Shown piece by piece: positions 1 to 10,090 of a stretch of 63,688 bases of DNA. The notes beneath the pieces are model-generated. The model was given only the letters and a program-made list of their open reading frames with translations. It was not told where the DNA came from and ran no database searches. Source of the DNA: CAYWNA01 sp964459305 (GTDB lineage Bacteria > Planctomycetota > Planctomycetia > Pirellulales > Pirellulaceae); NCBI GenBank assembly GCA_964459305.1, contig CAYWNA010000046.1, positions 1 through 63,688 of the forward strand. Direction: 5' to 3'. How positions within the stretch are numbered: position 1 is the first letter of the stretch; the number at the start of each line of letters is the position of its first letter. Both the position numbers and the translations under genes were made by a program.

Positions 1-76
1 AGGAAATCATCCAAATCCGCCGCAAAACCACGGATGACACGGAATCACACCCTTTACCGAAGACTTCCTCGACTAC

Positions 77-790
77 ATGCTCACGGGCAGGCTGGCTGCG
101 TTCAACCGCCGCCTTTTCGGATTATACTTCCGCCGCGTCCGCGTGTGCCGGGTCGTGTTGGAGCCGGACAGGGATGAACTGAGCAAGTGCCGAAGCGATG
201 TGTGTGATTGCCGGATCCTGGAGAAGGCCTGTTCCCACCGACTGGATCTGTGTCTAAAGATCGACGGAACACCCGCTGGTCCTGATACCCCGGAAGACCT
301 GCCGGACGTCAGCGACGCGGCCTATCACGATGGTCTGGTCCGGATGCGTGTGGAGACTCTGGGCACGAAGATTGAATATTGCCACTGCTGCTCCTGCTGC
401 TGCCACGCGCTGCGTGTGGCGCGCAGAATGGGCCCTGGTAGTATTTTGCCCAGCGGCCACTATCCCGAAGGCAACGGCGTATGCCAACGATGCGGGGCAT
501 GCGAAAAAGCTTGCCCGTTGGGGATTCGTGACATGCAAGAAGTCGATCTGGACAACTGCCTCGGATGCGGCCTATGCGTGTTGGCCTGTCCGGACAAAAG
601 CCTGGCCATGCGGTCGTGGCGAGAGGACGAACCACGCCATCACTTAGATGATCGGGAGACCGCGCTCCGCAGACACTGGATGCTGGCCCGGATCATCGGA
701 ATCCTGATGACCCTGTGGGTATGCCTGGCCCACCGATCCTACCAACGAAAGCGGGGCGGCACGGTCCACGGCAACCACCGACATAACTGA
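77..790 (+). CDS. Two-cluster 4Fe-4S ferredoxin-like protein
   Basis: The 237-residue protein carries two classical CxxCxxCxxxCP motifs: Cys136/139/142/146 (CQRCGACEKACP) and Cys161/164/167/171 (CLGCGLCVLACP). These should bind two [4Fe-4S] clusters for electron transfer. The N-terminal half is also cysteine-rich: CRSDVCDC near residues 38-45, and a CHCCSCCC stretch near residues 101-108 that resembles a motif I recall from 4Fe-4S proteins of anaerobes. A hydrophobic segment near residues 200-217 could anchor it in the membrane. ATG 77 is the first start after an in-frame stop at 35-37. The bases between that stop and the ATG also read protein-like, so the N-terminus may be altered. No partner oxidoreductase is visible in the window, so its redox partner is unknown. 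Confidence 0.75.
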   Translation: MLTGRLAAFNRRLFGLYFRRVRVCRVVLEPDRDELSKCRSDVCDCRILEKACSHRLDLCLKIDGTPAGPDTPEDLPDVSDAAYHDGLVRMRVETLGTKIEYCHCCSCCCHALRVARRMGPGSILPSGHYPEGNGVCQRCGACEKACPLGIRDMQEVDLDNCLGCGLCVLACPDKSLAMRSWREDEPRHHLDDRETALRRHWMLARIIGILMTLWVCLAHRSYQRKRGGTVHGNHRHN

Positions 791-1136
791 GAGTCGCCAA
801 ACGACAACGTTCGGCGCCGTTGCGGAACGACTCCGTTATCGAAATTCACTCGTTTGTGACCAGTTGGGATGAACGGGAACAAGTCGGACGCGTGCTGCCG
901 CCGCCGAATGCCCGATGAGTGTATCCCGGGCCTGTTGTGACGATTCTGACGATTCTGATGATTTGGGCTGACCCCAACCGCGTGGCGCACCGTTTCCTGT
1001 TGTGTGTGCGCGCCGTCTAGGGTAGGTTGGGTGAGTAGGGACGAGCACGATGCCGACAGACTATCTAACCCGCGAATTCTGCGCATTTTACCGGTGACTG
1101 AAGTGGGTTTTCGAGGCAGACTATCGTGGCAGAACC
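791..1136. other. Intergenic region upstream of the PPTase-ACP-PKS unit
   Basis: No convincing gene is seen in these 346 bases. The open frames across it on both strands lack domain-like composition and a ribosome-binding site. It should hold the promoter of the downstream three-gene unit, but I could not pick out a confident -35/-10 pair. Confidence 0.4.
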
Positions 1137-1931
1137 GTGTCGGCTGCCCCTGCGATTTCCACCCGATTTTCGACGATGAAGACATCCCCCCTAGAAACAG
1201 GGCCTCCAGACGGCGTGCAGATCTGGATCATTCGGCTCGACCTCGAATCGCAGCAGACGAACCGGCTCGTCCCGCAGCTTTCCAGCGACGAGGTAGCGCG
1301 GAGTGAGCGATTTCTCTTGCCGAGGGATCGCAACCGGTTTTTGATCTGCCGAGCGGCGCTGCGTGGTTTGATTGCCGCGCATCTGGGCGTTCCTCCAGGC
1401 AAGGTCTCGTTTGACTATGGCGAGTATGGCAAGCCGAAACTCGACGGAAGCATGGATTGCGACGGTCTCAGTTTCAACGTGGCGCACTCGGGAGATCTTG
1501 GGTGCATTGCAGTTGGCTGGGACGGTGATGTGGGTGTCGACATCGAGGCGATTCGACCGGTGAACAACCTGGATGTCATGCTCGATAAGACGCTTACTGC
1601 CACGGAGAAACAGTATGTTTTGGACGTACCCGAAAGTGAACGGTTACGATCGTTCTTTCGGCACTGGACATTGAAAGAAGCACTCGTGAAGGCGGTGGGA
1701 GTCGGGCTGCAGTGCCCACTTCGGGAGATCGAACTCGATTTGTGCGAGCCCAGCCGGATCGTTCGCTTGCCGCCGCGTGTCGCCGGGGATCGAAGGTTCT
1801 ATTTGCACGAGTTGGATTTGGGACAGGACTACTGCGGAGCCGTTGCGACCGAGTCTGTCGAACCGCCCCGCATCGAATGCTGTCCTTGGCCAGAGGCCGA
1901 ACCGAACGCTCTCGCTGCAACGATCAATTGA
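1137..1931 (+). CDS. 4'-phosphopantetheinyl transferase, Sfp type
   Basis: The enzyme moves the phosphopantetheine arm of coenzyme A onto the conserved serine of carrier proteins. The two signatures of the Sfp/AcpT superfamily are present: GVDIE (Gly133-Val-Asp135, Glu137), which supplies metal ligands, and W177-TLKEA, whose Lys180/Glu181 are catalytic. The length of 264 residues fits the Sfp class. ATG 1176 is an alternative start that would remove 13 residues. The gene ends 15 bp before the acyl carrier protein gene and is followed by the PKS, so its natural substrates are most likely those two carrier domains. Confidence 0.9.
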   Translation: MSAAPAISTRFSTMKTSPLETGPPDGVQIWIIRLDLESQQTNRLVPQLSSDEVARSERFLLPRDRNRFLICRAALRGLIAAHLGVPPGKVSFDYGEYGKPKLDGSMDCDGLSFNVAHSGDLGCIAVGWDGDVGVDIEAIRPVNNLDVMLDKTLTATEKQYVLDVPESERLRSFFRHWTLKEALVKAVGVGLQCPLREIELDLCEPSRIVRLPPRVAGDRRFYLHELDLGQDYCGAVATESVEPPRIECCPWPEAEPNALAATIN

Positions 1932-1946
1932 AAGAGAGGGAATTGA

Positions 1947-2270
1947 ATGTCAAGTGAATTTGAAAGTCAACCGACCGGACCGGAACCGTCCGAGTCGAGA
2001 TCGGTCGATGCGAGCGGGGCGTCAGTACCTGCAAAGACTGCCGACGAGATCCAGGAGTGGATCGTCGACTACATAGCCAAGGTGCTGGAGAGATCGCCCG
2101 ACGGTATCGATGTTACGGTGCCATTCGATGACTTCGCGCTTGATTCCGCTACGGCCATCGGAATGACCGGTGAGCTAGAGGATTGGCTGGGAAAGCCGGT
2201 GGATCCAACGTTGGTCTACGACTACCCGACAGTCGAACAGTTCTCCAAATGCCTTGCCGGAGAGATCTGA
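1947..2270 (+). CDS. Discrete acyl carrier protein
   Basis: This is a 107-residue carrier protein. The Asp-Ser of LDSATA is the phosphopantetheine attachment motif, followed by a helix and the sequence LVYDYPTVEQF, which is typical of PKS-associated carrier domains. About 28 N-terminal residues, rich in Ser, Pro and charged residues, precede the fold. A purine-rich AGAGAGGGA lies just before ATG 1947. It sits between the PPTase and the PKS with gaps of 15 and 5 bp, so it is almost certainly co-transcribed. It may load a starter acyl chain onto the PKS or present an extender unit; the sequence does not decide which. Confidence 0.9.
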   Translation: MSSEFESQPTGPEPSESRSVDASGASVPAKTADEIQEWIVDYIAKVLERSPDGIDVTVPFDDFALDSATAIGMTGELEDWLGKPVDPTLVYDYPTVEQFSKCLAGEI

Positions 2271-2275
2271 AAATC

Positions 2276-5200
2276 ATGGAACCTATTGCAATTGTCGGTA
2301 TTGGCTGCCGCTTTCCCGGCGCCAATGATCCGGACGAATACTGGCAGTTCCTCAGCGGCGGTGTGGACGCCATCTGCGAGGTCCCAAGAGAACGGTGGGA
2401 TGTGGATGCGTTCTACGATCCTGAACCTGCGACGCCGGAGAAGATGTATACGCGTTGGGGAGGATTCCTGGATCAGGTCGATCGTTTCGATCCCGGGTTC
2501 TTCGGCATCTCGATGCGCGAAGCGGAAAAGATGGATCCGCAGCAACGATTGCTGTTGGAGGTGAGTTGGGAGGCCCTTGAAAACGCTGGGATCGCACCTG
2601 ACGAATTGTCGGAAAGCCCCACGGGCGTATTCGTCGGAATCAGTCAGAGCGATTACCGGCTGTTGTATCGAGAGCTTTCGGAAATCGACGCCTATCTCGC
2701 CACGGGCACCTGTCTCTGTATCGCCGCGAATCGACTTTCGTACATCTTGAACCTGCGCGGCCCAAGTATGGCGATCGACACGGCGTGTTCGTCGTCCTTG
2801 GTGGCCGTACATCTGGCGTGCCAGAGCCTGAGGCGAAACGAGTCGAATCTATGCATCGCCGGCGGTGTCAATCTGGTGCTGTCGCCGGAGGGGACGATCA
2901 CGCTGTCGCAGGCCCGCATGATGGCGCCGGACGGTCGTTGCAAGACGTTTGACGCCAGCGCCGATGGCTACGTGCGCGGTGATGGGTGCGGCGTGGTCGT
3001 ATTGAAACGACTGTCTGAGGCGATCGCCGCGAACGATAACATCTGGGCCGTGGTTCCTGGTTCAGCCGTGACGCAGGACGGTACGACTGCCGGGTTGACC
3101 GCCCCGAGCGGCCCTTCCCAGCAGGTGGTGATTCGGCAGGCCCTGGTCGACGCTGGCTGTGATCCGCACGACGTGAGCTTCATCGAGACGCATGGCACGG
3201 GGACCGCGTTGGGCGATCCGATCGAGGTTCGCTCGCTACGGAGCGTCCTGATGAAAGATCGTCCGGCCGATCGACCGTGCTGGTTGGGGGCCGTCAAAAC
3301 GAATATTGGGCACTTGGAGTCTGCAGCCGGTATCGCGGGACTGCTGAAACTGGTCCTATCGCTCCGTCACAAGCAGATTCCGCCCAATCTCCACTTCAGC
3401 AAACTCAACCCTTACATATCGCTGGATGGCACCACGTTCAAGCTACCTGCCGAGTGCGCGGACTGGTCCTGCGGGTCTGCCAAACGAATTGCCGGAATCA
3501 GCGCCTTTGGATTCGGCGGCACGAACTGCCACATGATCGTCGAAGAGCCACCCGAACCGCAGGCAGTTCCCGAAGTCAGGGATCGCCCGTCGCACTTGCT
3601 CTTACTGAGCGCAAAGAGCCAGGACGCTTTGAAGGGCGCGGCTCGGCGCTACGACGCGTTTCTCGCCACGCAAGAAGATGGTGCGTTGGCCGACGTCTGC
3701 TTCACCGCCGCCGTCGGGCGCACTCAGTTCGATTACCGCAAAACGATTGTCGGAGGCAGTTGCAACGAGTTGGGCAAACAACTGAAGCGATTTATGGCAG
3801 GTGGCTCTGTCGAGCCGATCGAACGTCGCCGTGGGAAGAAAAGGAAGCAGAAAGTCGCGTTTCTGTTCACCGGCCAAGGCTCTCAACACGTGAACATGGG
3901 ACGTGTGCTGTATGAAACGCAGCCCGTGTTTCGAGAAGCGATGGACGAGTGCGAAGAGTTGCTGCGGTCGTGTCTTGAATCACCGCTTCTATCCGTGGTC
4001 TATCCGAAAGGTGATGGCCAGTCGCCGCTGGACGAAACGGCCTACACGCAGCCGGCGTTGTTCGCCATCGAACACGCGTTGGCCCGGCTGTGGCAGTCGT
4101 GGGGCATCGAGCCGGCGGTGGCGATGGGACACAGCGTTGGCGAATACGTGGCTTGCTGCCTAGCCGGGGTATTTAGCCTGAAAGATGGCCTGAAGCTGAT
4201 CGCCGCCCGAGCTCGACTGATGCAAGCGCTTCCTCAGCATGGGCAGATGGTCGCCGTATTTGCGGACGAGAAACGGGTCGCAGAGGCGATTGCTGGATGC
4301 GAATCCGACGTGTCCATTGCAGCCGTGAACGCACCGAGCCAAACCGTGATCTCCGGTCGCTCGCAGACGATTGATGAAATCGTGGAGCGGTTGCGCCAGG
4401 ACGGCATCAAGACTAGCAAGCTCACGGTATCACATGCCTTCCATTCGCCGCTGATGGAGCCGATGCTCGACGAGTTCCGAGCGGTTGCCGGCCAAGTGCA
4501 GTTCTCGCCGCCGCGGAGCACGATCATCTCCAACGTATCAGGCGAGGTTGCCGGCGACGAGATTCTCTCGCCCGATTACTGGTGCCGCCACGTTCGCCAA
4601 GCCGTAAGGTTTGCGGATTCGGTGAAGACGCTCGCTGGGCTGGAACCGGACATCCTCCTGGAAGTCGGTCCCAAGCCCGTCCTCACGGCGCTGGGACGTT
4701 CGTGCCTGCCTGATTCCAGCCGTCGGTGGCTGCCCAGTCTGCGAGGTCGTGGCGACGATTGGGACACCATGTTGAAGACGCTCGGCGCGCTTTTCGAACG
4801 CGGTGTCGATATCGACTGGCACCGATTCGACGACGGCTATCATCGTCGCAAAGTGACGTTGCCGACGTACGCGTTTGAGCGCCAGTCTTGTTGGGACGAT
4901 TTCGTCACCGATATCAGCGGGCGGCTGGCGGCGGCCCCGGCCGCCGGAGTAGGTGACCGGAGCGCCCATCCACTGCTTGGCGGGCGGCTGGATGTTGCCG
5001 ATAAGGAAATCGTTTTCCAGACCGCGTTTCAAGCCGACTCGCCGAGTTTCCTGCAAGATCACTGCGTCTTCGACACGGTTGTGGTCCCGGCGGCTGCGCT
5101 GGCCGAACTGGCATTGGCTGCCGGCCGCGATGCCGCGCAGAATGATGGCGTCGGTATCGAGGACATGTTCATTCAACAGGCGCTGGCACTGCCCACCGGC

Positions 5201-8200
5201 GAGTCTCGCATCGTGCAGGTGATCCTCACGCCGGAAGACGAGCAGATATTTGCATTTCAAATCTACAGCCTGAGCCAACAGGAGGATCAGGATGACGCGA
5301 TTTGGACCGTGCACGCGTCGGGACGGCTTGTCGGCCGGGACGAGTCTGAGGGACCCGATCCGCAGAACGTCGACGAGCTCCGAGGCTCCTTGACCGAAAC
5401 GGTGAGTACCGGCGATTTCTACGAGATCTGTCGCCAGAAGGGATTGGCCTATGGGCCGAGTTTCCAAGCGATTCAGAGTCTTGTTGCGCGTACCGGAGAG
5501 GCTTTGGGGGATGTTTGTCTGGCGGATGGATTGGGAGACACGGCGGGCGAATATGGATTGCATCCGGCCCTTCTGGATGCCTGTTTCCAGAGTCTGGGCG
5601 GGGGATTACCGACGTCGGATACCACCACGGTTCTGTTGCCCATCGGGATTGCAGGTCTGCGTGTTTATCGACCGGGCGAACGTCGTGTCTGGAGTCATGC
5701 ACGGATTACGTCGGACACGACTACGGCGACCAAGGTGGTAACAGCCGATATCACGCTGCTCACGCCCGAAGGCGACGTGGTCGCCGAAGTGGAAGGGCTC
5801 AAGTTACGTCAGGTGAGCCGCGAACTGTTGATGCGGCAAATGCAACGGGATATCGACGATTGGCTGTATCGAATCGACTGGCGACCGAAAGACCGCAGCG
5901 GCGCCGAGAAACTGCCAGAGATGGAAGCCGCCAACTGGCTCATACTGGCCGACAGCAGCGGCGTAGGAACGCGACTCGCCACGGCTCTGCGTGACCGGGG
6001 ACACCGCTGTGTTGTTGCCACCGCCGGCGATCAGTATCAACGAGTTGGGGAAGAGGAATACCAAGTCAATCCTCAAAGCGCCGAAGACTTTGGCCGACTG
6101 CTGGAAGCAGTGATCGGCGAAGACGGCGAGACGATTCGCGGGATTGTCCATTTGTGGAGCCTGGATGCGGCGACTGTGGACAAAGCGAATGCCGAATCGA
6201 TTAGCGACGCGCAACTGCTGGGCTGTGGCAGCACGCTTCATCTCATCCAGGCCGTGGCTCGTGCAGCCGCGCAGTCGATGCCCCGGTTGTGGCTTTTGAC
6301 TCGTGGAGCACAGTACATTGGTGCGGAGCAAGCCGGTGTTGAAGTAGCCCAATCGGCGATCTGGGGCATGGCGCGCGTGATTGCGTGGGAACACCCACAG
6401 CTTGCGTGTGTTCGAATGGACCTGGATCCCGCGGTGCCGGAAGACGAAAATCGCGTACTTCTGGATGAAATCACCGAACCGGACAGCGAGGGACAGATCG
6501 CCTATCGCGGGTCCGTGCGCTATGCGCCGCGCCTGGTCGGAGCGTCGGATCAGCGTCCCGGCATGCTGGGAATCCCGGATGGCCAATCGTTTGCGTTGAA
6601 GCTGACCAAGTACGGCGTCCTCGACAATCTGACCGTCAATTCGACCGAACGCCGGGCTCCGCAGTCGGAAGAAATCGAAATCGCCGTTCTGGCCACCGGC
6701 CTGAATTTCCGCGACGTTCTGCGAGCGTTGGGAATGCTGCAGGAGTACGAGAAAGAAATCGGGATCGAATCGGAAGAGGACGTCACGTTCGGCTTCGAGT
6801 GCGCCGGCAGAGTAGTGGCCATCGGCCCCGATGTGAAGGGCTTTGCCGTTGGCGACGACGTGATCGCACTGTCGCTGGGCAGCATGGCCAGCCACGTCAC
6901 GGTCGATGCCAAGTACGCCGTCCGCAAGCCGGAGACGATGAGCTTTGAGGAAGCGGCCACGATTCCGCTGGCGTTCTTGACGGCCCACTACGGATTGAAC
7001 CGGCTTGCCAAGATGAAACGGGGCGACAAGGTCCTGATTCATGCTGCGGCCGGCGGGGTGGGACAGGCCGCCGTTGCCTTGGCTCAAAGCGTTGGTGCGG
7101 AGGTCTACGCCACGGCCAGTCCCGGTAAATGGGACTTCCTTCGGTCGCTTGGCATCGAACACATCATGAACTCGCGAACGCTCGATTTCTCCGACCAGGT
7201 GCTGTCCGCCACCGACGGGCGGGGCGTAGATGTCGTGCTAAACGCGCTGAATGGCGATTTCATCCCGAAGACCCTTGCCACGCTGGCTGAGAACGGACGT
7301 TTCGTCGAGATCGGCAAAATCGATATCTGGAGCGAGGATCAGATGTCGGTCGAACGGGACGACGTGGCCTACTTCCCCTTCGATCTGGGCGAGGAGGAAC
7401 AGAAGCAGCCGGGGCTGATTCAGTCGATGCTCGACGAGTTGTTCGAGAAGTTCAAATCCGGTGATCTTTCTCCGCTGCCCCACAAAGTGTTCGCCGTCGA
7501 CGACGTCGTCAGCGCGTTTCGGCTCATGGCGCAAGGTAAGCACTTGGGCAAAGTGGTCGTTTCGCTTGCCGATCATCAGCAACTGGATTCAGTGCCGGTG
7601 CGTGAGGAGGCCAGCTATCTGATTACCGGTGGCATTGGCGGACTCGGGCTGAAGGTGGCCGATTGGCTCATCGAACAAGGCGCCAAGAGCCTTGTTCTGG
7701 CAGGTATCGAGGAGAAGCCGTCCGACGCAGCTCAGGAGGCCATCCGACAAATGGAAGAGAAAGGGGCCGCCGTGACCTTCCTGCAAGGAGACGCCGCGAA
7801 CTGCGAGGACGTTCGTCGCACGCTGGACCACATTTCTGAACAGTTGCCGCCGCTGCGCGGCGTCGTCCATGCGGCGGGGCTCCTGGACGACGGCGTCCTG
7901 ATGCAGCAGGAGTGGTCGCGGTTCTGGCGAGTCATGGACCCCAAAGTCGTCGGCGCCTGGAACCTGCACGAGTTGACACAACAGGTTCCACTGGATTTCT
8001 TTGTGTGCTTTTCATCGGTTGCCTCGATGCTGGGTTCGCCCGGGCAGAGCAACTACGCGGCAGCCAATTCGTTCCTAGACGCCTTGGCATACCATCGGCG
8101 TGCGGCGGGGTTGTCGGCTCTGACCGTGAACTGGGGACCGTGGGAATCTGTCGGCATGACGGCCGGCAAGGACCAACGCGACTTTGCTCGCTGGGCCGCC

Positions 8201-10033
8201 AGCGGGATGGGCACGGTCGCACCGGACCAGGGGCTGTCGGCTCTGGGGCAGTTGCTGCGGCAGTATCGAGCCCAAGTGGGCGTGTTGCCCATCGCGTGGG
8301 CCAAATTCCTGAAACAAGTGCCAAAGAGCGAAAGCCAAGCCGTGCTGGCCGAAATTGCCAGCCAAATCAGCGAAAAAGGCAAACGGAAGAAGGGCCCTCG
8401 AAAGAGTTCCGACATATTGGATCAGTTGAAGGCGGCTGCGGAAGAAAAACGAGGCGGACTGGTCAGGGGCTACGTCACGGAACAGGTCGCCAGGACGCTA
8501 GGGATGGGCGCCGCGCAGTTGAATCAAGCACAGCCGCTGAAGGACGTGGGACTTGATTCGCTGATGGCCATCGAAGTGAAGAACCAGATCGAAGCCGATT
8601 TGGAAATCGAGTTGCCGATCGAGAGTTTCACGGAAGATATGAACGCCACCGGCCTGGGCGACACGGTCTGCGAGTTGATGGTCGACTCGCTGGGCGGCGT
8701 GAGTGCTGCGCAGGTCGATAGCGGAGCCGCGGCTGCAGAAGCGGCGGTGAGCGCGGGCGAACCGGCGATTGCCTCAGCCGCGGCTATCGGCGATCGAGTG
8801 GAAATTGGTGAAGAGCTGTACCGGTTCAGCGCCTTCCCTGAATACCGCACGCTGGAGACCCAATTGGGTCAGATTAGCATGCTGGGGATGGAGAATCCCT
8901 ATTTCAACGTGCACGAACGCGTCACCAGCGACACGACGGTGATTGATGGCCGGGAGATGATCAACTTCTCCAGCTACAACTACCTAGGCATGTCCGGCGA
9001 TCCCGACGTGACGCAAGCGGCGAAAGACGCGCTAGACCGTTACGGTTCCAGTGCATCGGCCAGCCGCGTTGTATCGGGCGAAAAGACCATCCACCGAGAA
9101 CTCGAAAAAGCGATCGCCGAATTCGTGGGCGTTGAGGATGCCATTGTGTACGTCGGCGGCCATTCGACAAACGAAACCACAATCGGACACCTGTTCGGCC
9201 CCGGCGATTTGATCCTCCACGATGAACTTGCGCACAACAGCGTCATCCAAGGCTGCATCCTTTCGCACTCGCAGCGGCGCCCGTTTCCGCACAACGACTG
9301 GCAGGCGCTGGACAAAATACTCGCAGAGCTTCGCCCCAGCTACAAACGCGTGCTTATCGCGATCGAAGGCGTGTACAGCATGGATGGCGATTTCCCCCAT
9401 CTGCCGAAGTTCATTGAGGTCAAGAAGCGGCACAAAGCCATCCTGATGATCGACGAAGCACACTCGATTGGCACAATGGGGGCCGGCGGCCACGGCCTGG
9501 TGGAGCACTTCGACCAGGAGCCAACGGACGTGGATCTGCTGATGGGAACGCTCAGCAAGTCATTCGGAAGCTGCGGCGGCTACATTGCCGGCTGCAAGGA
9601 AGTGGTCAAGTACCTGAAATACACGGCTCCAGGTTTCGTCTACAGCGTCGGCATTTCACCGTCGAATGCCGCCGCCGCCGTGGCGTCGATCGACAAGATC
9701 TCGCGCGACCCAGAGCCAGTCGGCCGCTGCCGTGCCCGCTCCGAGCTGTTCCTGAAGTCTGCAAAGGAGTACAACTTGGACACGGGCTTGAGCGACAACA
9801 CGCCGGTGGTCCCAGTGATCATTGGGAACTCGTTGCGGGCGCTTCAATTGTCTCGCAACCTCTTCAAACGTGGCATCAACGTGCATCCCATTCTGCACCC
9901 CGCAGTCGAAGAAAAAGCGGCGCGTTTGCGGTTCTTCATCACGGCCGACCACACCGAAGAGCAGATTCGGCAAACGATCCAAGCCGTGGACGAAGAACTG
10001 ACAAAGCTAGATCCCAGCCGGCAGAAGAAGTGA
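2276..10033 (+). CDS. Reducing type I polyketide synthase with terminal alpha-oxoamine synthase
   Basis: This 2585-residue megasynthase reads in order: ketosynthase 1-425 (Cys171, His306, His346); malonyl-type acyltransferase about 527-850 (GHSVG Ser620, HAFH motif); dehydratase about 900-1190 (His929, Asp1101; the glycine of HxxxGxxxxP is Asp); linker with a degenerate reductase-like region; enoylreductase about 1440-1750; ketoreductase about 1770-1960 (GGIGGLG); ACP about 2050-2130 (Ser2095); and a PLP-dependent alpha-oxoamine synthase about 2180-2580 (Lys2428 in LSKSFG). The last domain is related to BioF, serine palmitoyltransferase and the SxtA/PigH condensing domains. It should release the chain by decarboxylative condensation with an amino acid, giving an alpha-aminoketone. 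ATG 2276 starts directly in MEPIAIVGIGCRFPG and has GGAGAG upstream. A longer open frame to 2183 overlaps the ACP gene and is not used. Confidence 0.93.
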   Translation: MEPIAIVGIGCRFPGANDPDEYWQFLSGGVDAICEVPRERWDVDAFYDPEPATPEKMYTRWGGFLDQVDRFDPGFFGISMREAEKMDPQQRLLLEVSWEALENAGIAPDELSESPTGVFVGISQSDYRLLYRELSEIDAYLATGTCLCIAANRLSYILNLRGPSMAIDTACSSSLVAVHLACQSLRRNESNLCIAGGVNLVLSPEGTITLSQARMMAPDGRCKTFDASADGYVRGDGCGVVVLKRLSEAIAANDNIWAVVPGSAVTQDGTTAGLTAPSGPSQQVVIRQALVDAGCDPHDVSFIETHGTGTALGDPIEVRSLRSVLMKDRPADRPCWLGAVKTNIGHLESAAGIAGLLKLVLSLRHKQIPPNLHFSKLNPYISLDGTTFKLPAECADWSCGSAKRIAGISAFGFGGTNCHMIVEEPPEPQAVPEVRDRPSHLLLLSAKSQDALKGAARRYDAFLATQEDGALADVCFTAAVGRTQFDYRKTIVGGSCNELGKQLKRFMAGGSVEPIERRRGKKRKQKVAFLFTGQGSQHVNMGRVLYETQPVFREAMDECEELLRSCLESPLLSVVYPKGDGQSPLDETAYTQPALFAIEHALARLWQSWGIEPAVAMGHSVGEYVACCLAGVFSLKDGLKLIAARARLMQALPQHGQMVAVFADEKRVAEAIAGCESDVSIAAVNAPSQTVISGRSQTIDEIVERLRQDGIKTSKLTVSHAFHSPLMEPMLDEFRAVAGQVQFSPPRSTIISNVSGEVAGDEILSPDYWCRHVRQAVRFADSVKTLAGLEPDILLEVGPKPVLTALGRSCLPDSSRRWLPSLRGRGDDWDTMLKTLGALFERGVDIDWHRFDDGYHRRKVTLPTYAFERQSCWDDFVTDISGRLAAAPAAGVGDRSAHPLLGGRLDVADKEIVFQTAFQADSPSFLQDHCVFDTVVVPAAALAELALAAGRDAAQNDGVGIEDMFIQQALALPTGESRIVQVILTPEDEQIFAFQIYSLSQQEDQDDAIWTVHASGRLVGRDESEGPDPQNVDELRGSLTETVSTGDFYEICRQKGLAYGPSFQAIQSLVARTGEALGDVCLADGLGDTAGEYGLHPALLDACFQSLGGGLPTSDTTTVLLPIGIAGLRVYRPGERRVWSHARITSDTTTATKVVTADITLLTPEGDVVAEVEGLKLRQVSRELLMRQMQRDIDDWLYRIDWRPKDRSGAEKLPEMEAANWLILADSSGVGTRLATALRDRGHRCVVATAGDQYQRVGEEEYQVNPQSAEDFGRLLEAVIGEDGETIRGIVHLWSLDAATVDKANAESISDAQLLGCGSTLHLIQAVARAAAQSMPRLWLLTRGAQYIGAEQAGVEVAQSAIWGMARVIAWEHPQLACVRMDLDPAVPEDENRVLLDEITEPDSEGQIAYRGSVRYAPRLVGASDQRPGMLGIPDGQSFALKLTKYGVLDNLTVNSTERRAPQSEEIEIAVLATGLNFRDVLRALGMLQEYEKEIGIESEEDVTFGFECAGRVVAIGPDVKGFAVGDDVIALSLGSMASHVTVDAKYAVRKPETMSFEEAATIPLAFLTAHYGLNRLAKMKRGDKVLIHAAAGGVGQAAVALAQSVGAEVYATASPGKWDFLRSLGIEHIMNSRTLDFSDQVLSATDGRGVDVVLNALNGDFIPKTLATLAENGRFVEIGKIDIWSEDQMSVERDDVAYFPFDLGEEEQKQPGLIQSMLDELFEKFKSGDLSPLPHKVFAVDDVVSAFRLMAQGKHLGKVVVSLADHQQLDSVPVREEASYLITGGIGGLGLKVADWLIEQGAKSLVLAGIEEKPSDAAQEAIRQMEEKGAAVTFLQGDAANCEDVRRTLDHISEQLPPLRGVVHAAGLLDDGVLMQQEWSRFWRVMDPKVVGAWNLHELTQQVPLDFFVCFSSVASMLGSPGQSNYAAANSFLDALAYHRRAAGLSALTVNWGPWESVGMTAGKDQRDFARWAASGMGTVAPDQGLSALGQLLRQYRAQVGVLPIAWAKFLKQVPKSESQAVLAEIASQISEKGKRKKGPRKSSDILDQLKAAAEEKRGGLVRGYVTEQVARTLGMGAAQLNQAQPLKDVGLDSLMAIEVKNQIEADLEIELPIESFTEDMNATGLGDTVCELMVDSLGGVSAAQVDSGAAAAEAAVSAGEPAIASAAAIGDRVEIGEELYRFSAFPEYRTLETQLGQISMLGMENPYFNVHERVTSDTTVIDGREMINFSSYNYLGMSGDPDVTQAAKDALDRYGSSASASRVVSGEKTIHRELEKAIAEFVGVEDAIVYVGGHSTNETTIGHLFGPGDLILHDELAHNSVIQGCILSHSQRRPFPHNDWQALDKILAELRPSYKRVLIAIEGVYSMDGDFPHLPKFIEVKKRHKAILMIDEAHSIGTMGAGGHGLVEHFDQEPTDVDLLMGTLSKSFGSCGGYIAGCKEVVKYLKYTAPGFVYSVGISPSNAAAAVASIDKISRDPEPVGRCRARSELFLKSAKEYNLDTGLSDNTPVVPVIIGNSLRALQLSRNLFKRGINVHPILHPAVEEKAARLRFFITADHTEEQIRQTIQAVDEELTKLDPSRQKK

Positions 10034-10090
10034 ACCGCTCGTGGTTGATTCTGTCCTGTTGGATCGCGGGCGAGACAAACTCCCTCGTTC

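Noticed and set aside
4538..5563. 341-residue minus-strand frame inside the PKS gene
   Set aside because: It is antisense to well-conserved AT/DH sequence, has no domain or ribosome-binding site, and is a by-product of the high GC content.
5804..7162. 452-residue minus-strand frame inside the PKS gene
   Set aside because: Antisense shadow of the linker and ER domain; composition rich in His/Arg/Gln with no recognisable motif.
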